Shown here: piece after piece, positions 52,518 to 62,064 of the stretch
How the letters are laid out: each line of letters begins with the position of its first letter
Numbering within the stretch: the first letter of the stretch is position 1
Assembly: GCA_027485165.1 (NCBI GenBank)
Contig: JAIXRN010000014.1
Coordinates: 1 to 64,000, forward strand
Origin: Rubrivivax sp.
GTDB lineage: Bacteria; Pseudomonadota; Gammaproteobacteria; Burkholderiales; Burkholderiaceae_C
Direction of reading: 5' to 3'
DNA length: 64,000 nt
Program-made: the position numbers and the translations under genes
Notes under the pieces: generated by a model
Databases searched by the model: none
Told to the model about the DNA's origin: nothing
Seen by the model: the letters and a program-made list of their open reading frames with translations, nothing else

Positions 52518-53942
52518 GTGAGCGAGACTTTCCATGAAGACGCGGCCCGCCGCGTGCTGATGCTGCAGGCCTTCGAGACCGCCGCCAGCGACAGCCCGCT
52601 GTGGACGCCCGAAGACCGCGCCTGGGCCACGCGGCTGGCGCGCGAGACCGGTGCCGCCGACCTGCCCCCTGCGCAGGCCCTGGACCAGCGCGCCCGCCAT
52701 GCGCTGCAGCGGCTTGCGCCGCGCGAAGCCGCGGTGCCCAGGCGGCTGGGCCTGCGCATGTGGCAGACGGCCTGGGTGCCGGCGGTGCTGGGGCTGGCCT
52801 TCGTCGCCGGCATCGCCGTCGATGCGATTGGCGGCACGCAGCGCATCAATCTGCTGGCTCCGCCAGTCTGGGTGGTGATCCTGTGGAACCTGGTCGTCTA
52901 CGTCGGCCTGCTGGTGCCGCGGCCTGAGGCGCCGCGCGGCCTGCGCGCGCTGCTGGCGCGGCGGCTGGTGGGGGGCAACAGTGGGGGTAGCAACGCGCGG
53001 GTGCCGCTGCGTGCCTACGCTGCAGCCTGGGCCCAGGCCAGCCTGCCGCTGACAGCTTCGCGCGCCGGGGTGTTGTTGCACGTGGCCGCGGCCGCGCTGG
53101 CGCTGGGCCTGGTGGCGGGCCTGTATGGGCGCGGCCTGGTGCTGGACTACCGCGTCGGCTGGGAAAGCACCTTCCTGGACCCCGCCGCGGTGCGCGCCGC
53201 ACTGGCCGCGCTGCTGTGGCCGGCCACGGCAGCGACCGGCATCGCGGTGCCCGACGCGGCCGCCATCGAGGCCCTGCGCCTGACCCCGGGCGTGGCCGCC
53301 ACCGCCAGCGCGGCCGACTGGATCCACCTGTACGCCGCGATGCTGGGGCTGTTCGTGATCGCGCCGCGTGTGGTGCTGGCGCTGATGGCCGGTTCGCGTG
53401 CGGCCTGGCGCGCGCGCCACCTGAGCCTGCCGCTGCAGGACCCTTACTTTCAACGCCTGTTGCGCGAACTGCAAGGCGCCAGGGCCCAGGTGCAGGTGTT
53501 GCCACACGGCGCCGCGCCCAGCCCGCAGGCCACGCTGGCGCTGCGCGAGTGGCTGGCCGCGGCCTGCGGCGCAGGCCTGCAGCTGCGCCTGGCCGAGCCC
53601 ACGGCCTACGGCCAGGAAGAACACGCCGCGGCCGCCGAGCCCGGCACCACGCTGCGGGTGCTGTTGGTCGACTTGGGCAGCACGCCCGAAGACGACACCC
53701 AGGGCCGCCTACTGGCCACGCTGAAGGCGCAACACGAAGCGCCCGGCGCGGCACGGCTGGTGCTGGCCGACGAAGCCGCCTTCTGCCGCCGCTTCGCCCA
53801 GCTGCCCGACCGTCTGGCTGAACGCCGTGCTGCCTGGCAGGCGTTCGCCGCGCAGCATGGCGCTGCCTTCCTGGGCGTGAACCTCGAGCACCCGGACACC
53901 GCACAGGCCGAAGCACGCCTGCAGGCGGCGTTGCAGCGATGA
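52518..53942 (+). CDS. DUF2868 membrane protein
   Basis: The 474-residue protein has four or five membrane segments (VPAVLGLAFVAGIAVDAIGG, VVILWNLVVYVGLLVP, VLLHVAAAALALGLVAGLYG, and IHLYAAMLGLFVIAPRVVLA) and the block YRVGWESTFLDPAAVRAAL characteristic of DUF2868. The C-terminal 150 residues are soluble, with RVLLVDLGSTPEDDTQGRLL. It overlaps the downstream GTPase by four bases (ATGA), and the two families regularly travel together. No function is established; the pair may act on membrane tension or trafficking. Confidence 0.85.
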   Translation: MSETFHEDAARRVLMLQAFETAASDSPLWTPEDRAWATRLARETGAADLPPAQALDQRARHALQRLAPREAAVPRRLGLRMWQTAWVPAVLGLAFVAGIAVDAIGGTQRINLLAPPVWVVILWNLVVYVGLLVPRPEAPRGLRALLARRLVGGNSGGSNARVPLRAYAAAWAQASLPLTASRAGVLLHVAAAALALGLVAGLYGRGLVLDYRVGWESTFLDPAAVRAALAALLWPATAATGIAVPDAAAIEALRLTPGVAATASAADWIHLYAAMLGLFVIAPRVVLALMAGSRAAWRARHLSLPLQDPYFQRLLRELQGARAQVQVLPHGAAPSPQATLALREWLAAACGAGLQLRLAEPTAYGQEEHAAAAEPGTTLRVLLVDLGSTPEDDTQGRLLATLKAQHEAPGAARLVLADEAAFCRRFAQLPDRLAERRAAWQAFAAQHGAAFLGVNLEHPDTAQAEARLQAALQR

Positions 53943-55495
53943 GCACCATCACCCTCAGCCTGGTGAGCCACACCAACGTCGGCAAGACGACGCTGGCGCG
54001 CACCCTGCTGGGGGCCGATGTCGGCGAAGTGCGTGACGCGCCGCATGTGACCGAATTCGCCGACGGCCACGAGCTCATCGCCACCGACCAGGGCGACCGC
54101 CTGCGGCTGTGGGACACCCCGGGCTTCGGCGACAGCGCGCGCCTGGCCAGGCGGCTGCTGGGCAGCAGCAACCCCATCGGCTGGTTCCTCAGCCAGGTCT
54201 GGGACCGCTGGGCCGACCGCGGCTTCTGGGCCAGCCAGCAGGCCATGCGCCATGTGCAGGCCGAAAGCGATGTCGTGCTGTACCTCGTCAATGCCAGCGA
54301 GAGCCCCGCCGCTGCCGGTTACGTCGCGCCCGAGATGGACCTGCTGGCCTGGGTCGGCAAGCCGGTGCTGGTGCTGCTGAACCAGCTGGGCGAACCGCAG
54401 GCCCCGGACCAGGAAGCCGCCGACGTGCAAGCCTGGCGCCAGCACCTGGCGCGCTGGCCGCAGGTGCAGGCGGTGCTGCCGCTGGACGCCTTTGCGCGCT
54501 GCTGGGTGCATGAACAGACGCTGCTGCAGGCCGTGCAGCAGCGCCTGCAGGGTGACCAGGCCGCGGCCATGGCGCGCCTGGCTGCCGCCTGGGCGCTGCG
54601 CAACCAGCAGCGCTTCGATGGGTCGCTGCAGGTGCTGGCGGCAAGCCTGGCGCGCATGGCCCTGGCCCGCACAGCAGCGGTTGAAGGCCCGGGCCTGCGC
54701 GACCGCTTGCGCCAGATGGGCAGCAACCTGGGTGCGGCGCTTTCCGGTGGCCCGGGCGCTGGCAGCGTCCACGCCCAGGCCGACGCCGCCGCCCGTGATG
54801 GCAGCCTTTCGTCCAGCCCATCCAACCCATCCAGCCCGGCCGCCACCCCGGCCGAACAGGCCCTGGCCGCCCTCTTGCAGGCCGAGGTGCAGGCCAGCAC
54901 CGACGCGCTGCTGGCACTGCACGGCCTGGCCGGGCGCGCGCGCGCCGACATCCTGCAGCGCGTGGCCGGCCAGTTCGCATTGCGCCAGCGGGTGCCCGAA
55001 GGCAAGGCCGCGCTGGTGGGCGGCGCCGTCACCGGTGCACTGGCCGGGCTGAAGGCCGACATCGCCAGCGGCGGTCTGACGCTGGGCGGCGGCCTGATCG
55101 CCGGCGCGCTGCTGGGCGCGCTGGGCGCTGCTGGCGTGGCGCGCGGCGTGAACGTGGTGCGCGGCACCGACCAGAGCTGGCTGCGCGTGGCCGACGAGGC
55201 GATGGCTGCACTGGTCGAATCGGCCGTGCTGCGCTATCTGGCGGTGGCCCATTTCGGCCGCGGCCGCGGCCAATGGGTGCAGGGCGAAGCGCCGCCCCAC
55301 TGGCCGGCCACGGTGGCCGCCGTGCTGCAGGCGCAGCAGCCGGCCTGGCAGACGCTGTGGGCCGCACGCGACCCCAAGGCGGCAGACGCCGACCCGCTGG
55401 CGCTGGCCGCGCAACTGCAGCCCTTGCTGGCTGCGGCGGTGCGCAGCACCCTGGCCCGGCTGTATCCCAGCGCCACCCATAATTCCGCTGCATGA
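53939..55495 (+). CDS. GTPase with DUF3482 domain
   Basis: The 518-residue protein starts with a G domain: P-loop SHTNVGKTTLA (the first Gly replaced by Ser10), switch region VTEFADGHELIATD and DTPGFGDSARLARRL (G3). The base-specificity loop is degenerate (LNQLGEPQ for NKxD), so nucleotide choice may be relaxed. The C-terminal DUF3482 part contains GAVTGALAGLKADIASGGLT, a glycine-zipper-like membrane-active stretch. It is translationally coupled to the DUF2868 gene and overlaps trkA by four bases. Confidence 0.85.
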   Translation: MSTITLSLVSHTNVGKTTLARTLLGADVGEVRDAPHVTEFADGHELIATDQGDRLRLWDTPGFGDSARLARRLLGSSNPIGWFLSQVWDRWADRGFWASQQAMRHVQAESDVVLYLVNASESPAAAGYVAPEMDLLAWVGKPVLVLLNQLGEPQAPDQEAADVQAWRQHLARWPQVQAVLPLDAFARCWVHEQTLLQAVQQRLQGDQAAAMARLAAAWALRNQQRFDGSLQVLAASLARMALARTAAVEGPGLRDRLRQMGSNLGAALSGGPGAGSVHAQADAAARDGSLSSSPSNPSSPAATPAEQALAALLQAEVQASTDALLALHGLAGRARADILQRVAGQFALRQRVPEGKAALVGGAVTGALAGLKADIASGGLTLGGGLIAGALLGALGAAGVARGVNVVRGTDQSWLRVADEAMAALVESAVLRYLAVAHFGRGRGQWVQGEAPPHWPATVAAVLQAQQPAWQTLWAARDPKAADADPLALAAQLQPLLAAAVRSTLARLYPSATHNSAA

Positions 55496-56931
55496 AGATC
55501 GTCATCCTCGGGGCCGGCCGCGTCGGCGAAAGCGTGGCAGAGAGCCTGGTCTCTGAGCAGAACGACATCACCCTGATCGACACCGACCCGGCCCGTCTGC
55601 ACGCGCTGCAGGAAAGGCTGGACCTGCGCGGTGTGGTCGGCAACGGCATCCAGCCCAGCGTGCTGCGCGAAGCCGGCATCGAAGACGCCGACATGCTGAT
55701 TTCGTGCGCGCCGATGGACGAGACCAACCTGGTGGTCTGCAAGGTCGGGCACGACCTGTTCAACGTGCCCACCACCATCGCGCGCATCCGCAGCCCTGAA
55801 TTCCAGAACGGCAGCCCGCTGCTGGGCAAGGCAGGCTTCGCGGTCGATGAAGTGATCTGCCCCGAGCAGAGCGTCACCGCCTACATCCGCAAGCTCGTCG
55901 AATACCCCGAAGCCCTGCAGGTGCTGGAATTCGCGCACGGGCTGGTCAGCCTGATCGCCGTGCGCGCCGTGGCTGGCGGGCCGCTGGTGCAACACACGCT
56001 GGCCGAGATCCCGCAGCTGCTGCCCGACATCGATCTGCGCATCGTCGCCATCTACCGCCAGCAGGGCGGGCGCGAAAGCGTGGTGACGGACCTGCGCGGC
56101 GACACGCGCGTGGAACCGGGCGATGAAGTCTTCGTGCTCGCCGCCACCGAACACATCCGCAGCGTGCTGAGCGTGCTGCGCAAGCGCGACGACCCCGTCA
56201 AGCGCGTGATGATTGCCGGCGGCGGCCGGGTGGGCTTGCGCCTGGCGCGCGAGATCCAGGACCGCTACCAGGTCAAGCTGATCGAGACCGACCGCAAGCG
56301 CTGCGAATACCTGGTCAGCCAGTTGAACAGCGCCGTGTTGGTGCTGCAGGGCGACAGCACCGACGAAGACCTGATGGAAGACGAGAACGTCCGCGAGATG
56401 GACCTCTTCCTGGCCCTGACCAGCGACGACGAAGACAACATCATGGCCTGCCTGCTGGCCAAGCGCATGGGTGCCAAGCGGGTGTTCGCGCTCATCAACC
56501 GCCAGGCCTATGCCGACCTGGTGCAGGGCACCACCATCGACATCGCCATCTCGCCGGCGCATGCGGTACTGGGTGAGTTGCTGGCCTTCGTGCGGCGCGG
56601 CGACGTCGAAGCCGTGCACAGCTTGCGCCGCGGCGCCGCCGAAGCACTGGAAGGCATCGTGCGCGGCGACCGCACCACCTGCCGCATGGCCGGGCGGCGG
56701 CTGGAGCAGATCGAGATGCCCGACGGTGCGCAGATCGGCGCCATCGTGCGCGGCCTGCACCGCCCCGACGGCAGCGAAGCCGCCGAGGGCGACGCCCGGC
56801 CGCAGGTGCTGATCGCCCACCACGACACCGTGGTGCAGCCGCTGGACCACGTCATCGTGTTCATCCCGCGCAAGCGCAGCATCCCGGCCGTGGAACGCTT
56901 GTTCCAGGTCACTGCCACCTTCTTCGGCTGA
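55492..56931 (+). CDS. trkA: Trk potassium uptake protein TrkA
   Basis: The 479-residue peripheral subunit of the Trk system has two repeats of an NAD-binding RCK domain (ILGAGRVGESVAESL at 4-18 and IAGGGRVGLRLAREIQ near 240) each followed by a TrkA_C domain. It gates TrkH in response to NAD(H)/ATP. The stop of the DUF3482 gene overlaps its ATG. trkH lies 44 bases downstream. Confidence 0.96.
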   Translation: MKIVILGAGRVGESVAESLVSEQNDITLIDTDPARLHALQERLDLRGVVGNGIQPSVLREAGIEDADMLISCAPMDETNLVVCKVGHDLFNVPTTIARIRSPEFQNGSPLLGKAGFAVDEVICPEQSVTAYIRKLVEYPEALQVLEFAHGLVSLIAVRAVAGGPLVQHTLAEIPQLLPDIDLRIVAIYRQQGGRESVVTDLRGDTRVEPGDEVFVLAATEHIRSVLSVLRKRDDPVKRVMIAGGGRVGLRLAREIQDRYQVKLIETDRKRCEYLVSQLNSAVLVLQGDSTDEDLMEDENVREMDLFLALTSDDEDNIMACLLAKRMGAKRVFALINRQAYADLVQGTTIDIAISPAHAVLGELLAFVRRGDVEAVHSLRRGAAEALEGIVRGDRTTCRMAGRRLEQIEMPDGAQIGAIVRGLHRPDGSEAAEGDARPQVLIAHHDTVVQPLDHVIVFIPRKRSIPAVERLFQVTATFFG

Positions 56932-56975
56932 TGTTGGCTTGCGGCCCGCGCTGAGACCTGCCCCGTGAACCGTTC

Positions 56976-58436
56976 TTGAAGCATTACGCCCCTGTCTTTG
57001 CGGTGCTCGGCGGCGTGCTCATGCTGTTCGCGCTGACCATGGCCGTGCCGCTGGGCTTTGCCTGGGTGGGGCGCGACCCGGCGCATGGCGCCTATGTCTG
57101 GGCGATGACGATCACCGCGCTGAGCGGCGCGCTGCTGTTCTTCAGCCTGCGCCGCGTGGGCCGGCGCGAACTGCAGCCGCGCGACGGCTTCCTGCTGGTG
57201 TCGCTGGTGTGGTCGGTGCTGCCGGCGTTCGGCAGCCTGCCGCTGCTGTTGCACCTGCCGGGGCTGAGCTTCACCGACGCCTACTTCGAAGCCATGTCCG
57301 GCCTCACCACCACGGGTGCCACGGTGCTGACGGGCCTGGACACCATGCCGGTGTCGATCAACGTCTGGCGCTGCTTCATGGTGCTGATCGGCGGCATGGG
57401 CATCCTGGTGTTGGCGGTGGCCATCCTGCCGCTGCTGGGCGTGGGCGGCAGCCAGATCTTCAAGGCGGAAACACCCGGCCCGATGAAGGACACCAAGCTC
57501 ACCCCGCGCATCGCCGAAACGGCGCGTGGCCTGTGGGCGGTGTACTTCGGCATCGCGCTGCTGTGTTTCTTAGCCTACCGTGCCGCCGGCATGGGCTGGG
57601 CCGACGCCTTCATGCACATGTGCTCGACCATGGGGCTGGGCGGCTTCGCAGCCTACGACGCCAGCTTCGGCTACTTCAATTCGCCGCTGATCGAAGCGGT
57701 GGCGATCTTCTTCATGCTGGTCTCCGGCGTGAACTTCGCGCTGTACTTCGTGGCGCTGCGGCGGCGTTCATTGCGCGGCCTGTGGCACGACCTGGAAGCG
57801 CGCAGCTTCCTGCTGCTGATGGCGGTGTCGGTGTTCGGGATCGCCCTGTTCCTGCAATTCCACGGCGTGTACCCCACGTTCCTGCAATCGCTGCGGCATT
57901 CGGCCTTCAACGTCGTGTCGATCGCCACCACCACCGGCCTGGCTTCGGTGGACTACGCGCAGTGGCCGATCTTCGCGCCGGTGCTGATGCTGTTCCTGTG
58001 CTGCTTTGCCACCAGCGCCGGCAGCACGGGCGGCGGCATCAAGATGGTCCGCGCGCTGCTGCTGCTGAAGCAGGCGCGCAGCGAACTGACGCGCATCGTT
58101 CACCCGCGCGCCGTGACGCCGGTGACGCTGGGCGGCGCCGTCGTCGACGCGCGCGTGCTGCAGTCGCTGCTGGCCTTCATGCTGGTCTATGGCGCCGTCA
58201 TCACCGGGGCCACCCTGATGCTGCTGGCCAGCGGGCTGGACGTGCTGACGGCCTTCACCGCCGTCATCGCCTGCATCAACAACACCGGCCCGGGCCTGGG
58301 CCAGGTGGGCCCGGCGAACAACTTCCAGGGCCTGAGCGATTTCCAGACCTGGGTCTGCAGCGTGACCATGCTGCTGGGCCGGCTGGAGCTGTTTGCGGTG
58401 CTGGTGCTGTTCACGGCGCGCTTCTGGAAAAAGTGA
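56976..58436 (+). CDS. trkH: Trk potassium uptake protein TrkH
   Basis: The 486-residue K+ translocase has four membrane-pore-membrane repeats with selectivity-filter-like loops MSGLTTTGATVLTGL, STMGLGGFAAYD, SIATTTGLASVDY and NNTGPGLGQVGPAN. The start codon is TTG (MKHYAPVFAVLGG), no ATG being positioned suitably. It forms the transport complex with TrkA upstream. Confidence 0.95.
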   Translation: MKHYAPVFAVLGGVLMLFALTMAVPLGFAWVGRDPAHGAYVWAMTITALSGALLFFSLRRVGRRELQPRDGFLLVSLVWSVLPAFGSLPLLLHLPGLSFTDAYFEAMSGLTTTGATVLTGLDTMPVSINVWRCFMVLIGGMGILVLAVAILPLLGVGGSQIFKAETPGPMKDTKLTPRIAETARGLWAVYFGIALLCFLAYRAAGMGWADAFMHMCSTMGLGGFAAYDASFGYFNSPLIEAVAIFFMLVSGVNFALYFVALRRRSLRGLWHDLEARSFLLLMAVSVFGIALFLQFHGVYPTFLQSLRHSAFNVVSIATTTGLASVDYAQWPIFAPVLMLFLCCFATSAGSTGGGIKMVRALLLLKQARSELTRIVHPRAVTPVTLGGAVVDARVLQSLLAFMLVYGAVITGATLMLLASGLDVLTAFTAVIACINNTGPGLGQVGPANNFQGLSDFQTWVCSVTMLLGRLELFAVLVLFTARFWKK

Positions 58437-58476
58437 CCAGGACCCACGGGTCTGCGCCGGGCTGTGGGTTTTCAGA

Positions 58477-59112
58477 TCAGGTCTTGGGCGGCAGCAGGTA
58501 GATGCGGTCCGCGTAGGTGGCCAGCCAATGCGGGCGGAAGGCCACGAACATCGCCACCAGCATGCCGGTGATGAAGGCGTCGCCCGATGCGGTGAGCACC
58601 CGCGCCAGCAGCAGGTCGCCCTGGTGCAGGCTGGTCGGGCCTTCGTGCAGCAGCATCTGGCCGACCGCCGCCACCGCGCCCGCAGCCCCGGTGGCGAAGA
58701 AGCCACGGCCCAGGATGTAGACAAACAGGTGGTGGGGCAGCCAGCGGCGCAGCGCGGCACCGAAGGCCAGCGCCAGTGTCGCCGGCACGATGCCCAGCCA
58801 CACGCCGCGCTGCAGCGCCAGTTCTGGCGGCAGCCCGGCCAGCCAGCCGGTGGCCGCCGCCGCCGGGAACACCGCTAGCACCGCCAGTGGCCAGCCGGCC
58901 ATCAGCGTCAGCAGGCTCGCGCCGCTGATCGGCTGCGCCAGGCTTTGCCCCGCCACACCGTCCACACCCCACAGCGCCGGCAGCGCCGCACACCAGGCCA
59001 GCCAGGGCCAGGGGGGGCCGCCGGCGGGCAGCGCGCGCCAGGGTTGCAGCGCCAGCGCGGGCAGCAGGGCCGCCAGCGCGATGCAGATGTCGATCCAGGA
59101 AGCAAAGGGCAT
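58477..59112 (-). CDS. Energy-coupling-factor-type (CbiM-like) membrane protein
   Basis: The 211-residue inner-membrane protein has about seven hydrophobic segments. It carries HHLFVYILGRGFFATGAAGA and ARVLTASGDAFITGMLVAMF, which resemble energy-coupling factor permeases of the CbiM/NikM group without their N-terminal metal-binding loop. The Trp/Pro/Ala-rich N-terminal half is poorly conserved. No EcfA or EcfT genes are adjacent. It is isolated between trkH and a plus-strand isomerase. Confidence 0.68.
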   Translation of the reverse strand: MPFASWIDICIALAALLPALALQPWRALPAGGPPWPWLAWCAALPALWGVDGVAGQSLAQPISGASLLTLMAGWPLAVLAVFPAAAATGWLAGLPPELALQRGVWLGIVPATLALAFGAALRRWLPHHLFVYILGRGFFATGAAGAVAAVGQMLLHEGPTSLHQGDLLLARVLTASGDAFITGMLVAMFVAFRPHWLATYADRIYLLPPKT

Positions 59113-59184
59113 TCATGCATGCTAGGCCCGGGCTGGCGCGGCTATGCTGACCTGCCGCAATGCCCCGCACGAAGCGCCACCGCC

Positions 59185-59802
59185 ATGTCCCCGACCACTC
59201 TGCCGACCATCGACTTCTGGTTCGACTTCTCGTCGCCGTATTCGTACATCGCCAATGAATGGATCGACGCCGTCGCCGCCCGCCATGGCCGCACCGTGCG
59301 CCGCCACGCCATCCTGCTGGGTGCTACCTTCCAGGCGGCGGAACTGAAGCCGCCAGTAGCCTTTCCGCTGAAGGGCGTCTATTCGCTGCGCGACTTCGCG
59401 CGCTCGGCGCGCTTCGAAGGCTTGCCCTACCTGCCGCCGCCCGTCTTCCCCATTCCCACGCAGAACGCCGCACGCGTGTTCTGGTGGCTGCAGGCCAGCC
59501 AGGGCGACAAGGCTGCCGCCGCCTGGGCCACAGCCGGGCTGCGCGCCGTCTTCACGCAGGGCCTGGCGCTGCACCAGCCCGAAGGCCTGGCGGAACTGGC
59601 GGCTTCGCAGGGCCTTGACGCCGAGCGGGTGCAAGCCGTCTGTGGCGACGCCCAGTGGAAAGCCCGCCTGAAGGAAGCCAATGACGAAGCCATTGCCGGC
59701 GGCGTGTTCGGCGCCCCGTTCTTCAAGGTCGACGGCGAGCCGTTCTGGGGCAATGACCGCCGCGCGCAGATCGAGCGCTGGCTGGCCAGCGGCCCGTTCT
59801 GA
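59185..59802 (+). CDS. 2-hydroxychromene-2-carboxylate isomerase-like (DsbA-fold) protein
   Basis: The 205-residue thioredoxin-fold protein has the kappa-GST start DFWFDFSSPYSYIANEWID and ends GVFGAPFFKVDGEPFWGNDR, both typical of HCCA isomerase. Ser in SSPYSY is the glutathione-activating residue. ATG 59185 is the family start, although the frame is open for 240 bases upstream. It may act in aromatic ring degradation or general detoxification with glutathione. DinB follows after 14 bases. Confidence 0.9.
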   Translation: MSPTTLPTIDFWFDFSSPYSYIANEWIDAVAARHGRTVRRHAILLGATFQAAELKPPVAFPLKGVYSLRDFARSARFEGLPYLPPPVFPIPTQNAARVFWWLQASQGDKAAAAWATAGLRAVFTQGLALHQPEGLAELAASQGLDAERVQAVCGDAQWKARLKEANDEAIAGGVFGAPFFKVDGEPFWGNDRRAQIERWLASGPF

Positions 59803-59816
59803 AGCCGCGGTTCACG

Positions 59817-60386
59817 ATGGAAGCCTTGAAGCTGCTGCGCATCCAGGCGCATGCCCATGCGCTGGCCAACACCCGGCTGCATGCTGCGATGGCAGCCTTG
59901 GCACCAGCCGAATTCGACGCACCGCGCACGGGTTTCTTCCCTTCGCTGCAGGCCACCCTGAACCATGTGCTCGAGGTCGACGGCTACTACATCGGCGTGC
60001 TGCACCGCGATGCCGACATCGACAGTGGTTGGTGGGACCGTTTCGTGCCCGCCACCACGCTGGCCGAACTGGCCGCGCGCCAGCGCGCGAGCGACCTGCG
60101 TCTGCTGGCCTGGTTCGAAGGCGCGGGCCCTGACGCAGCCCGCCAGCCGGTCTTCATGCCACGCGGCGGCGGGCGGGTGCAGCAGGACCTGGCAGCGCAC
60201 CTGTTGCAGCACCTGTTCATGCACCAGACCCACCACCGCGGGCAGGCCCACGCGATGCTGTCGGGCACGTCCGTGGCGCCGCCGCAGCTCGACGAATTCC
60301 TGATGCCCAGTGAAGCCCACCTGCGCACCACCGAGATGGCTGCGCTGGGCTGGCACGAGCCCGATGTCTACCCCCCGTCGATCTAA
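59817..60386 (+). CDS. DinB-family putative metal-dependent protein
   Basis: The 189-residue four-helix protein has a triad for a divalent metal: His50 in TLNHVLEVD, and His136 and His140 in HQTHHRGQAHAM. These are YfiT/DinB-type, mainly thiol transferases or unknown. The preceding isomerase also uses glutathione, so a bacillithiol/glutathione-type transferase role is conceivable but not shown. mccB starts 30 bases later. Confidence 0.87.
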   Translation: MEALKLLRIQAHAHALANTRLHAAMAALAPAEFDAPRTGFFPSLQATLNHVLEVDGYYIGVLHRDADIDSGWWDRFVPATTLAELAARQRASDLRLLAWFEGAGPDAARQPVFMPRGGGRVQQDLAAHLLQHLFMHQTHHRGQAHAMLSGTSVAPPQLDEFLMPSEAHLRTTEMAALGWHEPDVYPPSI

Positions 60387-60416
60387 ACTCGGTGCCCCTG
60401 CCAGGAGTGTTGCCCG

Positions 60417-62027
60417 ATGCCCGTGCTTGCGACCCAGATCGACCCGCGGTCAGACGCCTTCAAGCTCAACGCGGCCGCGATGCAGGGCTTGGTCGACGAC
60501 CTGCAAGCCCGGCTGGCCCAGGTGGCGCAAGGCGGCGGCGACGTGGCGCGCGCACGCCATGTGGCACGCGGCAAGCTGCTGCCGCGCGACCGCGTGGACA
60601 AGCTGCTGGACCCCGACACGCCTTTCCTGGAAATCGCCCCGCTGGCCGGGCTGGGCCTGTACGACAACGCCGCCCCTGGCGGTGGCGTGATCGCCGGTAT
60701 CGGCCGCGTCAGCGGTGTGGAATGCGTCATCGTCTGCAACGACGCCACGGTGAAGGGCGGCACCTACTACCCCATCACGGTGAAGAAGCACCTGCGCGCG
60801 CAGGAAGTGGCGCAGCAGAACCGCTTGCCCTGCATCTATCTGGTCGACAGCGGCGGCGCCAACCTGCCCAACCAGGACGAAGTCTTCCCCGACCGCGACC
60901 ACTTCGGCCGCATCTTCTACAACCAGGCGCAGATGTCGTCGCTCGGCATCCCGCAGGTGGCGGTGGTGATGGGCAGCTGCACCGCCGGCGGCGCGTATGT
61001 GCCGGCGATGAGCGACGAGACCATCATCGTGAAGAACCAGGGCACGATCTTCCTGGCCGGCCCGCCGCTGGTGAAGGCGGCCACGGGCGAAGTGGTGAGC
61101 GCCGAAGACCTGGGCGGCGGCGACGTGCACACGCGCCTGTCGGGCGTGGCCGACCACTTGGCCGAAAACGACATGCACGCGCTGGCCATCGCCCGGGCCA
61201 CGGTGGCGAACCTGAACTGGAAGAAGCCGCAGCCGCTGCTGCTGCAGCCACCGCGGCCGCCGCTGTTTGACGCCAGCGAACTGCATGGCGTGATCCCGAC
61301 CGACGCACGCAAACCTTTCGATGTGCGCGAGATCATCGCCCGCATCGTGGACGCGTCGGAGTTCGACGAATTCAAGGCCCGCTTCGGCGCCACGCTGGTG
61401 ACCGGCTTTGCGCACATCGACGGCATCCCCGTGGGCATCGTCGCCAACAACGGCGTGCTGTTCGGCGAAAGCGCGCAGAAGGGCGCGCACTTCATCGAAC
61501 TGTGCTGCCAGCGCCGGGTGCCCCTGGTCTTCCTGCAGAACATTACCGGCTTCATGGTCGGCAAGAAGTACGAAGCTGAAGGCATCGCCAAGCACGGCGC
61601 GAAGATGGTCACCGCCGTGGCCACGGCCACGGTGCCCAAGTTCACCGTCATCATCGGCGGCAGCTTCGGCGCCGGCAACTACGGCATGTGCGGCCGCGCC
61701 TACAGCCCGCGCCTGCTGTGGATGTGGCCGAACGCGCGCATCGGCGTGATGGGCGGCGAACAGGCCGCCAGCGTGCTGGCCACGGTGAAGCGCGACGGCA
61801 TCGAAGCCAAGGGCGGGCAGTGGGGCGCTGACGAGGAAGCGGCCTTCAAGCAGCCCATCCTGGACCAGTTCAACACCCAGGCGCACCCGTACTACGCCAG
61901 CGCCCGGCTGTGGGACGACGGCATCATCGACCCGGCGGATACCCGCCGCGTGCTGGCCCTGGCCATCAGCGCCAGCCTGAACGCGCCGATTCCCGAGTCG
62001 CCCCGCTTCGGCGTTTTTCGCATGTAG
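60417..62027 (+). CDS. mccB: Methylcrotonoyl-CoA carboxylase carboxyltransferase (beta) subunit
   Basis: The 536-residue carboxyltransferase acts on 3-methylcrotonyl-CoA in leucine catabolism, with the biotin-carrying MccA subunit (not in this window). It shows [60 protein letters not shown] and [11 protein letters not shown]. The C-terminal half has [18 protein letters not shown] and [20 protein letters not shown]. Length is as expected. The next genes are the VapBC module, then liuC, the next enzyme of the pathway. Confidence 0.96.
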   Translation: MPVLATQIDPRSDAFKLNAAAMQGLVDDLQARLAQVAQGGGDVARARHVARGKLLPRDRVDKLLDPDTPFLEIAPLAGLGLYDNAAPGGGVIAGIGRVSGVECVIVCNDATVKGGTYYPITVKKHLRAQEVAQQNRLPCIYLVDSGGANLPNQDEVFPDRDHFGRIFYNQAQMSSLGIPQVAVVMGSCTAGGAYVPAMSDETIIVKNQGTIFLAGPPLVKAATGEVVSAEDLGGGDVHTRLSGVADHLAENDMHALAIARATVANLNWKKPQPLLLQPPRPPLFDASELHGVIPTDARKPFDVREIIARIVDASEFDEFKARFGATLVTGFAHIDGIPVGIVANNGVLFGESAQKGAHFIELCCQRRVPLVFLQNITGFMVGKKYEAEGIAKHGAKMVTAVATATVPKFTVIIGGSFGAGNYGMCGRAYSPRLLWMWPNARIGVMGGEQAASVLATVKRDGIEAKGGQWGADEEAAFKQPILDQFNTQAHPYYASARLWDDGIIDPADTRRVLALAISASLNAPIPESPRFGVFRM

Positions 62028-62032
62028 TGTAC

Positions 62033-62064
62033 GATGTGTGCAGATTCAGAAAAATATACACATC
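62033..62064 (+). promoter_or_regulatory. Candidate VapBC operator
   Basis: GATGTGT (62033-62039) and ACACATC (62058-62064) are perfect inverted repeats separated by 18 bases in an AT-rich stretch (CAGATTCAGAAAAATAT). They end one base before the vapB ATG. Autorepression by VapB/VapC at such a site is the rule in the family. Confidence 0.55.

Noticed and set aside
50610-53624. A 1004-codon open frame antisense to the LysE, MaoC, acyl-CoA dehydrogenase and DUF2868 genes
   Set aside because: It mirrors strongly supported genes on the plus strand; high GC at third codon positions leaves the antisense frame free of stops. Its translation is Gly/Arg/His-rich without any family motif.
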